Counted from the first letter of the stretch, positions 8,949-17,896 are shown. The stretch: 64,000 nt of DNA from Bacteroides zhangwenhongii (GCF_009193325.2 NZ_CP059856.1:4154001-4218000), one strand, 5' to 3'. The notes: generated by a model from the sequence alone, not told the origin. Numbers and translations: made by a program.

Positions 8949-10994
8949 ATGAATAAAAGTATCTATATAATATTGGCATTGGTAGGAATACTGGCCATGA
9001 ATTCCTGTAGTGACGATGAATTCCTTTCGGGTAATCCGGATATGGAACTCGGAGCTGGGAAAGTAAGTGCGCTTTATGGCGATAGTCTCCCGTTCACCAT
9101 TAAGGCTTCGGATGTGGATGTACCTCTTTCTACTTTGAAAGCGAAACTTTTTTATGGAGAGGAGTTGGTGTCGGAAACTGTGATTCGTACCAAGACAAGT
9201 GGTAGCGATTATACGGGCAAAGTCTTTGTGCCTTATTATCCCAACGTGATTGATGGTAGGGCTACTTTGAAGTTTGTTCTTCAGAATATCCATTTCACTA
9301 CTACGGAAATGGAGCGGGAGGTTGTTTTGTCCCGACCGGACTTCCCTTATGTCACTTTGGTTGACGAAATGGGTGAAGAATATCTGATGAAGAGGCAGTC
9401 TCTGTATAATTATAGTGTGACCGGTAGATTTCCTCAGGATATGAAGGCTTATTTTAAAACCCCGAAAGTAGGTGAAAACGGTAACGAACTGACTTTCGGC
9501 TGGGATAATGAGAATCAGCTTGCGGAAGGGAAGAATGTGGATCCCATCACTTTCTCCGGTACGGAGGCAGAACCTTATGAGGTAACTTTCAATGTGCTTA
9601 CATACGCAGTTTCTCCATTGGTCAATGTATTGTTTGACGGAGAGAAGATGATAGCACAGGATGCGAATACTTATCTGATACAGAAATCATTTACTCAGGG
9701 ACAGGCCATAGTAGTTGTGGGTATAGATCTGGATGGCTGGTGGATTAATCCGGATTATTTCAGGAAAGAATCCAATGGCACATTGACTTTCTTACCGGTG
9801 GATGGCAAGTATCGTGTAGTAGCTAATATGAAGCAGAAATATTTTAGTGTGACCCGCATGAACGGTGATGAGGAGGCTACTCTTTCTGATGACGGACATG
9901 GTGCTATTTGGCTAATGGGTTGGGGAGTCGGTTCTCCTTCATTGGATTATCAATTCGGATGGAATGCAGGAAATAATTACAGTGTATCAGAGATTGTGCC
10001 TAAGAAATATCAGTTTACCGGAGTGGCAGGTCCTGAACATGGTTCATCAATAGGACAGCGTTTCAGATATGATTATATAGGTTGTAAGTTTTTCTATCAA
10101 AATAATTGGGGAGAAGAGTTATCTAAAAATAAAAGATTGACAGTCGTTGAAAGTTCAAAAGCATTGATCAAAGTAATAGACGAAGGGAATGATGATGGAA
10201 ATATTGTATTAGCAGATGGTGTAACCCTTGAGGAAGGAGCTACTTATGTATTAACTGTTGATTTGACAGCCGGAAACGATAAGGGGACAGTTTCTCTGGA
10301 AAAAATTTCGGATGGAGAGGTGAAACCGCAACCGACGCTGGTACAGACGTTGTATTTTGATTTCGGTTCGAAGACTTCCGGCAGGGGAGAATTAACAGAA
10401 GGCATTGATAAGAATAATCATTATTGGAATAATATCTGTAATAATAATGTAGGAACGGGTGATGCGGCTAAATATGCTGACGCCGGTACTGTTTACTCGC
10501 CTTTGATTAATTCGGATAATGTTCCAACGGAATATAAATTAACTTTAGACGTTCGTTTCTCGACTAATGGAATGGATGGTGCAGGTGGCTTAATGAGTCC
10601 TCAGGAAGAACTATTGGGAGATTTTGCTATAAAATCAGTTACTGAAGATTATTTCTATACCGAAAATGGTGAAAATAAGGATAGGAGTTTTACTTTCTCT
10701 GGTTTGGATAAGGAAAAAGGATATAAGTTTTACATCTTTGGTAGTAGGGGAACCGCTGATACACGTATAGTAAATTATATTATGTCGGGATCCAATGATT
10801 ATACAGGTGAATTGCAAACTTCAGGAACTAATTGTGGAGGAGACGGTATTAATCAGAACATAAAAAATATCTGTGAATCAGATATTATTTATCCTGATGG
10901 AAATGGTAAAATAAAGTTCACTCTGGAAAAAAAGGTCGGTAATTATGCGGCACTTAATGCCTTGAAAATAGAGGAATATACCAATGTTAAATAA
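8949..10994 (+). CDS. Surface glycan-binding lipoprotein of the beta-glucan PUL, with a C-terminal domain shared with the next gene
   Basis: 681 residues, lipobox ending at Cys20. Residues 25-460 form beta-rich, immunoglobulin-like domains with no recognisable catalytic motif. The position between SusD/GH30 and GH3 is that of a surface glycan-binding protein. Residues about 464-681 (nt 10338-10994) form a jelly-roll-like domain beginning LVQTLYFDFG. It is clearly homologous to residues 49-260 of the next protein, with shared blocks such as YWNNI, RFSTNG, ATEDYFY or VTEDYFY, SGLDKEK and NQNI.NICES. The shared domain is visibly more AT-rich than the first half of the gene. Carbohydrate binding is inferred and the exact Pfam assignment is not certain. 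Confidence 0.85.
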   Translation: MNKSIYIILALVGILAMNSCSDDEFLSGNPDMELGAGKVSALYGDSLPFTIKASDVDVPLSTLKAKLFYGEELVSETVIRTKTSGSDYTGKVFVPYYPNVIDGRATLKFVLQNIHFTTTEMEREVVLSRPDFPYVTLVDEMGEEYLMKRQSLYNYSVTGRFPQDMKAYFKTPKVGENGNELTFGWDNENQLAEGKNVDPITFSGTEAEPYEVTFNVLTYAVSPLVNVLFDGEKMIAQDANTYLIQKSFTQGQAIVVVGIDLDGWWINPDYFRKESNGTLTFLPVDGKYRVVANMKQKYFSVTRMNGDEEATLSDDGHGAIWLMGWGVGSPSLDYQFGWNAGNNYSVSEIVPKKYQFTGVAGPEHGSSIGQRFRYDYIGCKFFYQNNWGEELSKNKRLTVVESSKALIKVIDEGNDDGNIVLADGVTLEEGATYVLTVDLTAGNDKGTVSLEKISDGEVKPQPTLVQTLYFDFGSKTSGRGELTEGIDKNNHYWNNICNNNVGTGDAAKYADAGTVYSPLINSDNVPTEYKLTLDVRFSTNGMDGAGGLMSPQEELLGDFAIKSVTEDYFYTENGENKDRSFTFSGLDKEKGYKFYIFGSRGTADTRIVNYIMSGSNDYTGELQTSGTNCGGDGINQNIKNICESDIIYPDGNGKIKFTLEKKVGNYAALNALKIEEYTNVK

Positions 10995-11027
10995 TAGAAG
11001 AATCATAAATCATAAGATTAGTAAGAT

Positions 11028-13601
11028 ATGAAAAAATATATATGCTTAGTATTTGCATTATTTGGAATGCTGTCAGTTGGTTCTTGCAATGATGATGATC
11101 CTGTTGTCTCTTCCATACCGGGGGAAGACGAAGAGGTAGTGATACCTGCGCCGGAGCCTATCAATCCTGTATTGGTACAAACCCTTTATTTTGATTTCGG
11201 TTCGGTAGGAGGTGAAAATAGAGGTTCTCAAACTAAAAGTCCGGATGAGAACGGACACTATTGGAATAATATTTATAACAATGATGGGACTCATGCTGCT
11301 ATTAACTCTGTATTTAAGGACTTTGTTAACTCGGAAGGTACTTCCGTAGACTATAAACTTACGTTGAATACCCGTTTTTCTACTAATGGAGGTTCTGGTG
11401 GAGGTGGTTTGTTAACTCCTGACGCAGAGTTGTTGAAAGATTTTGCCGTATCTACAGCTACAGAAGATTATTTCTATATAGAGAGTGGGGAGAATGGCAA
11501 TAACTTTACCATTTCCGGCTTGGATAAGGAGAAGGCATATAAGTTCTATGCGTTCGGTAGCCGAAGTGCCACAGAGAAACGTGTTGCTTATTATACGATG
11601 TCCGGGTTGAACAGTTATCAAGGTGAGTTGCAGATTGCCGGAACAAACTTAGGCGGGGAAGGGGTTAACCAGAATATTGGAAATATCTGTGAGTCCGGAT
11701 TAGTCTATCCGGATGAAGAAGGCACTCTGACCTTTGCTGTTTCTCGTAGTACGGGAGCATATATGGCAATAAATGCTTTGAAGCTAGAAGAATATACCGA
11801 TGTAAAACGTCCCCAAACATTTACTTCATTGACAATAACCGGTAGTGCGGTAGAAGAAGGAGAAGTGCCTATGCACGTGATTTCTCCGACGGACAAGGTA
11901 AGTAATAAGTTTGAAGCTTTTTTGTCACTTCAATCGGGTAAGTTTTCTTTCAAGGGGGTAACACCGGAGGGCGTATCTACTGATATTGGAAAGGGACATG
12001 AACCTGGTGTTGTGGCGATGAATAGTTACGGTATTTCGGCAGAGGTGACAGGTCCGGTATATATTGTAGTGGATATGTCAAAAAAGAGTTATACCATTAC
12101 TCCGGTAGAAGAATGGAGTATTGTTGGGAGTGTTACGGAAGGAGGTTGGAATGCCGGAGCTGGTGTACCGCTTGCCTATCAAGGTAAAGGTGTATGGGGC
12201 GGACGGGTAAAACTGACCGGACTTGGTACGGCAAGTGACCGTGCCCGTTTCAACTTTATTATGAACAAAAGTTGGGATTATACAATGAAACGTATTTCTG
12301 ATACTCCTAATGAAGTGGTTTTCTCCAATTCCGGCTATTCTTCCAGTGATATAAATTTGAATCATGGTACGTATAATATCACTTTAGATCTCCGTCGTTT
12401 CGCTTTCTATATTGATTGTGGTGAAGAAGGTATAGATCCTTTTAAGATTTCTGTAATGGGATCTTCTGTCGCTAACGGACAGGGGGCAGACAGTAATCAT
12501 GGTTATGCCTATATGTTCGGTGAATTGCAGGACGAGCGTTTCAAGAATCAGGAGACCCGTCTGCCATGGTATACATCTGGTATTTCTATTGGTGGAAACA
12601 GTACATTGAATTTGTTGGCTCGTTACAATGATTTGTTGTATGACTGTGGCAAGTATGTTATCTTCGGACTTTCTTTGGGTAATGAGGGAATACATGGGGC
12701 TGCCGATCAGCAGGCTATCTATAATCAATTCAAAGACAATATGCAGACCTTGATTAGGAAAGCGCGTGAAGACGGTAAATATCCTGTGATGATGAATAAT
12801 TATACTCGTGGAGATTTTGAGGAGAGCGATTATAGGTATGTAAAACAGATGAATCTGCTGATTCATGAGTGGGATCTTCCTTCTGTCAATATGTTAGGTG
12901 CAATAGATAACGGTAGTGGTAAATGGGCAGACGGTTATCAGAATGGTACGGATCTTTATCATCCGAATACAGAAGGACATCGTGAATTCCTTTATGCCAT
13001 GGTTCCTTCGTTGTTTGATGCAATAGAAGCTGGTAAGATTCTTCCTGCACGTGTCTCCGGAACTTCATACACTTTGGCGGGAAAGGTTTTGGAATTTACT
13101 CCGGAAGAAACAGTACATCCGTTTACAATCTCCTTTAAAGTGAAAGGTGCTACAGATGGAACGATTGCCACTTTTACAAATGGTGGCAATACTATGGGAA
13201 CTTTGAAGATTCAGGAGGGAAAGGTAGTATATAACTCTCCATCGCAAGGTAAAATAGTAGGTGGAGATGTTACGGATAATCAATGGCATGTAGTATCTTT
13301 GACACATTATTATGCACAAGGACGTACATTGCTATACACCGATAAGAGTTTAGCAGGAGAATTGAACGAGAAACTGACTGTAGGTAAGTTTATTATCGGT
13401 GATAATAGTTCTACAGAGGGCAGAGAGTACAGTGAACTGTTCTTCTACCGTTCGGCAATGAATGAGGAAGAAATAAACAAACTTTGTGATGGAAGTATGT
13501 TGAAGTCCAGTTTGGAAATCTATGCTCCGTTGGATGGTTCGAAATCAACAATTGAGAATCTGGCTCAAAGTATGAATACTGTGATAGTAAAGTCTGAATA
13601 A
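11028..13601 (+). CDS. Multidomain SGNH-hydrolase lipoprotein, candidate glucan O-acetyl esterase with binding domains
   Basis: 857 residues, lipobox ending at Cys20. Domains in order: a jelly-roll domain 49-260 paralogous to the C-terminus of the previous protein; SusE/SusF-like beta domains about 263-460 (WSIVGSVTEGGWNAG... then a sheet ending FAFYID); an SGNH/GDSL hydrolase domain about 472-670; and a LamG/concanavalin-like C-terminus about 680-850. The SGNH residues are all present: block I VMGSSVANGQG with nucleophile Ser480, block III LSLGNEG with Asn552, and block V DLYHPN with Asp642 and His645. SGNH enzymes are mostly esterases. Natural pustulan, a lichen beta-1,6-glucan, is partly O-acetylated, so a deacetylating role is plausible. 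That role is inference from PUL context. Confidence 0.82.
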   Translation: MKKYICLVFALFGMLSVGSCNDDDPVVSSIPGEDEEVVIPAPEPINPVLVQTLYFDFGSVGGENRGSQTKSPDENGHYWNNIYNNDGTHAAINSVFKDFVNSEGTSVDYKLTLNTRFSTNGGSGGGGLLTPDAELLKDFAVSTATEDYFYIESGENGNNFTISGLDKEKAYKFYAFGSRSATEKRVAYYTMSGLNSYQGELQIAGTNLGGEGVNQNIGNICESGLVYPDEEGTLTFAVSRSTGAYMAINALKLEEYTDVKRPQTFTSLTITGSAVEEGEVPMHVISPTDKVSNKFEAFLSLQSGKFSFKGVTPEGVSTDIGKGHEPGVVAMNSYGISAEVTGPVYIVVDMSKKSYTITPVEEWSIVGSVTEGGWNAGAGVPLAYQGKGVWGGRVKLTGLGTASDRARFNFIMNKSWDYTMKRISDTPNEVVFSNSGYSSSDINLNHGTYNITLDLRRFAFYIDCGEEGIDPFKISVMGSSVANGQGADSNHGYAYMFGELQDERFKNQETRLPWYTSGISIGGNSTLNLLARYNDLLYDCGKYVIFGLSLGNEGIHGAADQQAIYNQFKDNMQTLIRKAREDGKYPVMMNNYTRGDFEESDYRYVKQMNLLIHEWDLPSVNMLGAIDNGSGKWADGYQNGTDLYHPNTEGHREFLYAMVPSLFDAIEAGKILPARVSGTSYTLAGKVLEFTPEETVHPFTISFKVKGATDGTIATFTNGGNTMGTLKIQEGKVVYNSPSQGKIVGGDVTDNQWHVVSLTHYYAQGRTLLYTDKSLAGELNEKLTVGKFIIGDNSSTEGREYSELFFYRSAMNEEEINKLCDGSMLKSSLEIYAPLDGSKSTIENLAQSMNTVIVKSE

Positions 13602-13614
13602 GAATAGAAATTAT

Positions 13615-15867
13615 ATGAATATGAAACTCAAAGCAATGTTACTTGGCCTATCCATAATGACCGCATTGCCTGTCTGTGCGCAGAAACCGGTATATTTGGA
13701 TACAAACAAGCCAATCGAAGAGCGAGTGAAAGATGCGTTGAACCGGATGACTCTTGAAGAAAAGGTCAAGATGATTCATGCACAGTCTAAATTTAGTTCG
13801 GCAGGTGTACCCCGTCTCGGCATTCCGGAAGTATGGGCTACCGATGGTCCTCACGGTATCCGTCCGGAAGTATTATGGGATGAATGGAATCAGGCAGGAT
13901 GGACAAACGATTCTTGTATTGCTTATCCCGCACTCACTTGCCTTGCCGCGACGTGGAATCCCGAAATGTCCTACCTTTATGGAAAAAGTATCGGTGAAGA
14001 AGCACGCTACCGGAAGAAAGACATTCTGTTAGGTCCCGGTGTGAATATTTATCGTACCCCTTTGAACGGACGTAATTTTGAATATATGGGCGAAGATCCT
14101 TATTTGTCTTCCATTATGGTAGTTCCTTACATCAAGGGGGTACAGGAAAACGGAGTGGCTGCCTGTGTGAAACATTATGCGTTGAATAATCAGGAGTTCA
14201 ACCGGCATACAACTAATGTTGAAGTAAGCGACCGTGCGCTTTATGAGATATATCTGCCGACTTTTAAGGCTGCTGTTCAGGAAGGGGGAACTTGGTCGAT
14301 AATGGGTTCCTATAACCTTTATCAAGGACAACATGGTTGCCACAATAAACGTTTGCTCAAAGATATTCTTCGGGATGAATGGGGCTTCGACGGAGTAGTG
14401 GTGTCTGACTGGGGAGGTGTGCATCATACCGAACAGGCCATCTATAACGGTATGGATCTGGAGTTTGGTTCGTGGACAAACGGATTATCTGCCGGAACGA
14501 GAAACGCTTACGATAATTACTATTTGGCTTTCCCTTATCTGCGGTTGATAAAGGAAGGGAAAGTCGGTACAAAAGAGTTGGATGAAAAGGTAAGTAATGT
14601 CCTTCGTCTGATTTTCCGCACCTCAATGGATCCGAATAAACCGTTCGGTTCTTTAGGCTCTCCCGAACACGGGCAAGCCGGACGAAAGATAGGCGAGGAG
14701 GGAATTGTTCTTTTGCAGAATAATAATAACGTGTTGCCTATCGATCTGAACAAAGCGAAGAAGATTGCCGTTATCGGTGAGAATGCGATTAAGATGATGA
14801 CAGTAGGCGGTGGTAGTTCTTCTTTGAAAGTCAAATATGAGGTTTCTCCGTTGGATGGATTGAAAAATCGAGTGGGATCGCAGGCAGAGGTTGTATATGC
14901 CCGTGGGTATGTCGGTGATCCGACAGGAGAATATAATGGAGTGAAGACCGGACAGAACTTGAAAGATGATCGTTCGGAAGATGAACTCCTTGCTGAGGCT
15001 CTGCAGGTGGCTAAAGATGCTGATTATGTAATCTTTTTCGGTGGTCTGAATAAGAGTAGCCATCAGGACTGTGAAGATTCGGACCGTGCTTCTTTAGGTT
15101 TGCCATACGCACAGGATAGAGTGATTAGTGAACTTGCAAAGGTAAATAAAAACCTGATTGTGGTTAATATTTCCGGTAATGCGGTAGCCATGCCCTGGGT
15201 GAATGAAGTGCCTGCTATTGTTCAGGGATGGTTTCTGGGTTCGGAAGCCGGAACGGCTCTTGCCTCCGTATTAGTAGGAGACGCCAATCCTTCGGGAAAA
15301 CTTCCTTTCACCTTCCCGGCAAAACTGGAAGATGTGGGGGCTCATAAATTAGGAGAATATCCGGGCAATAAAGAAGAATTGGCACAGTCTAAACATAAGG
15401 GAGATACTATTAATGAAATCTATCGTGAGGATATCTTTGTAGGTTATCGTTGGGCGGATAAAGAAAAAATCAAACCGTTGTTCCCGTTCGGACACGGATT
15501 GAGCTACACTACTTTCGCCTATGGAAAGCCTTCGGCTGACAAGAAAACAATGACAGCAGATGATACTATCTCTTTCACGGTCAATGTGAAGAATACAGGA
15601 ATGCGTGAGGGGCAAGAAGTTGTTCAGTTTTATATCAGCGATAAGAAATCCTCTCTCCCTCGTCCGATCAAAGAGTTGAAAGGTTTCCAGAAAGTGAAAC
15701 TGGCTCCGGGAGAAGAGAAAGCGGTAACGCTGACGATTGATAAGAAAGCATTGAGTTTCTTTGATGATGCTAAACACGAATGGGTGGCCGAACCGGGCAA
15801 GTTTGAAGCAATTATCGGTAGTTCATCCAGGGATATTAAAGGTATTGTACCATTTGAGTTGAAATAG
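13615..15867 (+). CDS. GH3 family beta-glucosidase
   Basis: 750 residues with a cleavable signal peptide (…LPVCAQ), so periplasmic. It has the N-terminal (beta/alpha)8 domain with the GH3 nucleophile Asp265 in VVSDWGG, the KHYALNNQE substrate-binding segment, a six-stranded sandwich domain (about 350-560) and a C-terminal fibronectin-III-like domain (about 640-750) with GHGLSYTTF before it. It would release glucose from imported beta-linked gluco-oligosaccharides and complete the pathway begun by the GH30 enzyme. It is the last gene of the operon, 13 bp after the SGNH gene, and is followed by a strong terminator. Confidence 0.94.
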   Translation: MNMKLKAMLLGLSIMTALPVCAQKPVYLDTNKPIEERVKDALNRMTLEEKVKMIHAQSKFSSAGVPRLGIPEVWATDGPHGIRPEVLWDEWNQAGWTNDSCIAYPALTCLAATWNPEMSYLYGKSIGEEARYRKKDILLGPGVNIYRTPLNGRNFEYMGEDPYLSSIMVVPYIKGVQENGVAACVKHYALNNQEFNRHTTNVEVSDRALYEIYLPTFKAAVQEGGTWSIMGSYNLYQGQHGCHNKRLLKDILRDEWGFDGVVVSDWGGVHHTEQAIYNGMDLEFGSWTNGLSAGTRNAYDNYYLAFPYLRLIKEGKVGTKELDEKVSNVLRLIFRTSMDPNKPFGSLGSPEHGQAGRKIGEEGIVLLQNNNNVLPIDLNKAKKIAVIGENAIKMMTVGGGSSSLKVKYEVSPLDGLKNRVGSQAEVVYARGYVGDPTGEYNGVKTGQNLKDDRSEDELLAEALQVAKDADYVIFFGGLNKSSHQDCEDSDRASLGLPYAQDRVISELAKVNKNLIVVNISGNAVAMPWVNEVPAIVQGWFLGSEAGTALASVLVGDANPSGKLPFTFPAKLEDVGAHKLGEYPGNKEELAQSKHKGDTINEIYREDIFVGYRWADKEKIKPLFPFGHGLSYTTFAYGKPSADKKTMTADDTISFTVNVKNTGMREGQEVVQFYISDKKSSLPRPIKELKGFQKVKLAPGEEKAVTLTIDKKALSFFDDAKHEWVAEPGKFEAIIGSSSRDIKGIVPFELK

Positions 15868-15923
15868 GTAGATGTTTGGTTAGAGATTTTTTAAGGAGAT
15901 GACAGAGAGTCTGGGTACTCGGA

Positions 15924-15964
15924 AAACGCTAAGTGATTGCAACAAATTGACTTAGCGTTTTTTA
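15924..15964 (+). terminator. Rho-independent terminator of the beta-glucan PUL
   Basis: A perfect 10-bp stem (AAACGCTAAG at 15924-15933 with CTTAGCGTTT at 15951-15960) has a 17-nt loop and is followed at once by a T-rich run. It lies 57 nt after the GH3 stop codon. Confidence 0.85.
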
Positions 15965-16018
15965 TTGCCTAATTTTCCCTGCGTTTGCAAAAAAATAGTA
16001 AGAAAGTAGTCGTTTCGC

Positions 16019-16049
16019 TTGGTAAAGTGTTGTATCAGAAGTAATTTTG
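16019..16049 (+). promoter_or_regulatory. Promoter of the Fic gene (-33 TTG, -7 TAATTTTG)
   Basis: TTG at 16019-16021 is separated by 20 nt from TAATTTTG at 16042-16049. Both the elements and the spacing fit the Bacteroides sigma-ABfr consensus. The predicted start is near 16056, giving a short leader before the ATG at 16078. Confidence 0.7.
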
Positions 16050-16077
16050 GGAAAAATAACAATTAAGGTAACCTATT

Positions 16078-16887
16078 ATGGAAAAAGGTATTTGGCAGGA
16101 AATAGAGGAACTGTATAAGGAGTTTCAGCAACTCGGTATCAGTCAGTCGGTGGACTATGAGAAGTACTACCTCTATTCTCTTATTACCCATTCTACAGCC
16201 ATTGAAGGTTCTACACTAACCGAAATGGATGCACAGCTTCTTTTCGATGAAGGTGTAACAGCTAAAGGGAAGCCTTTGGTATATCATCTGATGAATGAGG
16301 ACCTGAAGAAAGCATACGAGCTTGCTAAGGAGGAAGCGCAATACAATACTGCTATAACTCCTGCTTTCTTGCAGAAGTTAAACGCTACTTTGATGCGGAC
16401 AACAGGGGGAAGGCATAATACAATAGGCGGCTCTTTCGATTCTTCCAGAGGTGAGTTCCGTTTGTGTGGCGTTACGGCTGGCGTAGGTGGGCGTTCCTAT
16501 ATGGATTATCAAAAAGTACCTGCTAAAGTAGAAGAATTTTGCTTCCTATTGCAGGAACGGCAAAAGAATGTGGAAACGTTCCGTGAACAATACGAATTAA
16601 GTTTTAATGCTCACCTCAATTTAGTGACTATTCATCCTTGGGTGGATGGTAACGGGAGAGCAGCTCGCTTATTGATGAACTATATTCAATTCTGCTATCA
16701 TCTTTTCCCCGCTAAGATTTTTAAGGAGGATAGGGCAGATTATATCCTTTCTTTACAACAGGCGCAAGATGATGAAACCAACCGGCCTTTTTTGGATTTC
16801 ATGGCGGTGCAATTGAAAAAATCACTGTCTTTGGAAATTCAAAAATATAAAGCTTCTCACAATAAAGGATTTAGCTTTATGTTTTAA
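16078..16887 (+). CDS. Fic family protein (probable AMP-transferase) with an N-terminal inhibitory helix
   Basis: 269 residues, no signal peptide, cytoplasmic. The catalytic Fic motif HPWVDGNGR is at residues 186-194, a conservative variant of HPFxxGNGR with the catalytic His186 and both glycines present. The motif S39-T-A-I-E43-G44 matches the inhibitory (S/T)xxxE(G/N) helix. This makes it a class II Fic protein, in which the inhibitory glutamate is on the same chain before the Fic core. Such proteins transfer AMP from ATP to a hydroxyl of a target protein, and the glutamate restrains activity. The gene stands alone under its own promoter. The target cannot be told from the sequence. Confidence 0.9.
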   Translation: MEKGIWQEIEELYKEFQQLGISQSVDYEKYYLYSLITHSTAIEGSTLTEMDAQLLFDEGVTAKGKPLVYHLMNEDLKKAYELAKEEAQYNTAITPAFLQKLNATLMRTTGGRHNTIGGSFDSSRGEFRLCGVTAGVGGRSYMDYQKVPAKVEEFCFLLQERQKNVETFREQYELSFNAHLNLVTIHPWVDGNGRAARLLMNYIQFCYHLFPAKIFKEDRADYILSLQQAQDDETNRPFLDFMAVQLKKSLSLEIQKYKASHNKGFSFMF

Positions 16888-16955
16888 TCTTGTAGGAATT
16901 CTTTTGATAAGACTTCCACCTATTGTATATTGTGTTGTTTTTCATTAGCGGAATT

Positions 16956-16972
16956 GCCGTTACAGTAACGGC
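16956..16972. other. Perfect 7-bp hairpin downstream of the Fic gene
   Basis: GCCGTTA (16956-16962) pairs with TAACGGC (16966-16972) around a 3-nt loop, 69 nt after the Fic stop codon. The downstream sequence is only moderately T-rich (GGTTGCATTTATT), so it may be a weak terminator or simply a stable mRNA 3' hairpin. Confidence 0.4.
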
Positions 16973-17180
16973 GGTTGCATTTATTAATACTTTATATTTA
17001 AGCTATTAACACTTGAGTTGTTGGATCTATATACCCAACAAATAGAATGTATAGACCCTTAATCTATACGATATAAGCATCTTCACGGTGCTATCTTCTC
17101 ATTTATCCTTCTGCTTTAATTTATTACTGTAAACTTCTATTTATACTGATTTTCTTTTCTCTTTTCTGATTTTATATTCT

Positions 17181-17357
17181 AGCATTGCAATGCTCTTTAT
17201 CAAAATCCATGGCAGGGGAACCTGCTGTATCAGTGTGACAGGCTTTTTTATGCTTGTCCCATCATTCTATATGGCGGTTTCGTACCCCCATGTAGGATGT
17301 TAGTGCACCTACTGCTGTCATGGATGGTGAAGAGCAATGGGACAGGCGGAACCGCTT
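17181..17357. other. Dense cluster of inverted repeats in a gene-free stretch (candidate structured RNA or element remnant)
   Basis: The 544 bp from 16888 to 17431 hold no convincing gene. Within them lie a perfect 14-bp palindrome AGCATTGCAATGCT (17181-17194) and GCAGG/CCTGC around a GGAA loop (17212-17225). GCTTGTCCCAT (17252-17262) matches the reverse complement of 17337-17347 at 10 of 11 positions. GTAGG/CCTAC is at 17292-17312 and GCGG/CCGC at 17346-17355. An imperfect long stem links ATGCTCTT...ATCCATGGCAG (17190-17215) with 17315-17338. The stacked, partly nested stems suggest a folded transcript or the remnant of an element. No known RNA family was recognised. Confidence 0.35.
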
Positions 17358-17431
17358 CTTTTATTTCTTAAAACTACCCTTCTGTATCGCCCCATTGAAC
17401 TTAATTTATTCACCATTTAATTAAGATTCTT

Positions 17432-17730
17432 ATGGAAGAAGTTTTAAGCAACCAGCAGGCTCGTCCGGGGGACGCGACGCAACTCATGCACGTTATCTTT
17501 TCATCCGATGATGAAATGATGGCTTTTTATCTGACCCTCAATCGTTTCCAAAGTGCCGATGCAGTGAGAACGTTAATGAATTGTATATTGATGCCACTGA
17601 AAACAGTTGGCAGTTTAAGAAGATGGATCGGAATAACGATATACATCTTCAAAATGTACGCTATTTGTTGAATCGGCTGGATGCGGCAGAATCTAATGAA
17701 GAGAAGAATTGTGAAGAAGTAGCGATATAA
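17432..17730 (+). pseudogene. Small hypothetical gene split by a one-base frameshift
   Basis: The frame from ATG 17432 reads MEEVLSNQQARPGDATQ and stays protein-like up to about nt 17570. After that it becomes low quality and stops at 17671. From about nt 17570 the frame one base earlier continues as a coherent sequence (NELYIDATENSW, then FKKMDRNNDIHLQNVRYLLNRL) to a TAA at 17728. Adding one base near 17565-17577 would join the two into a ~99-residue acidic protein. No slippery heptamer is visible at the junction, so a recent one-base deletion or a sequencing error is more likely than programmed frameshifting. The family was not recognised. No signal peptide or membrane segment is seen. Confidence 0.5.
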
Positions 17731-17848
17731 ACAGTTTTCTCTAAAAATTGCTTAGGAAACGCAAATAGAGGGTATAAGAACCGGAGATAATGTATAGATA
17801 AAGGCAGATGTAACGTAACATAAAGCATCTGTAACCTGTCCGATAGAA

Positions 17849-17880
17849 AAGGAACACAAGAGGTTGTGCTCCTTTTTTTA
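17849..17880 (+). terminator. Rho-independent terminator upstream of the GH35-like gene
   Basis: An 11-bp stem with one A-C mismatch (AAGGAACACAA 17849-17859 with TTGTGCTCCTT 17864-17874), a 4-nt loop and a run of seven Ts. It ends transcription from the small frameshifted gene region just before the next promoter. Confidence 0.75.
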
Positions 17881-17888
17881 TATTGTTG

Positions 17889-17896
17889 TAACTTTG
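17889..17896 (+). promoter_or_regulatory. -7 promoter element of the GH35-like gene
   Basis: TAACTTTG matches TAnnTTTG. A TTG at 17864-17866 lies 22 nt upstream, inside the terminator stem. Because transcription would start near 17903, an apparent start codon at 17864 cannot be used, which moves the gene start to 17909 or, better, 17927. Confidence 0.55.

Noticed and set aside
16888..17431. Insertion sequence or integrase remnant
   Set aside because: Inverted repeats are present but no transposase or recombinase fragment and no target duplication could be seen in any frame.
17512..17600. Programmed -1 frameshift in the small gene
   Set aside because: No X XXY YYZ slippery heptamer or close downstream stem is present at the point where coding quality moves between frames. 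A deletion or sequencing error is simpler.
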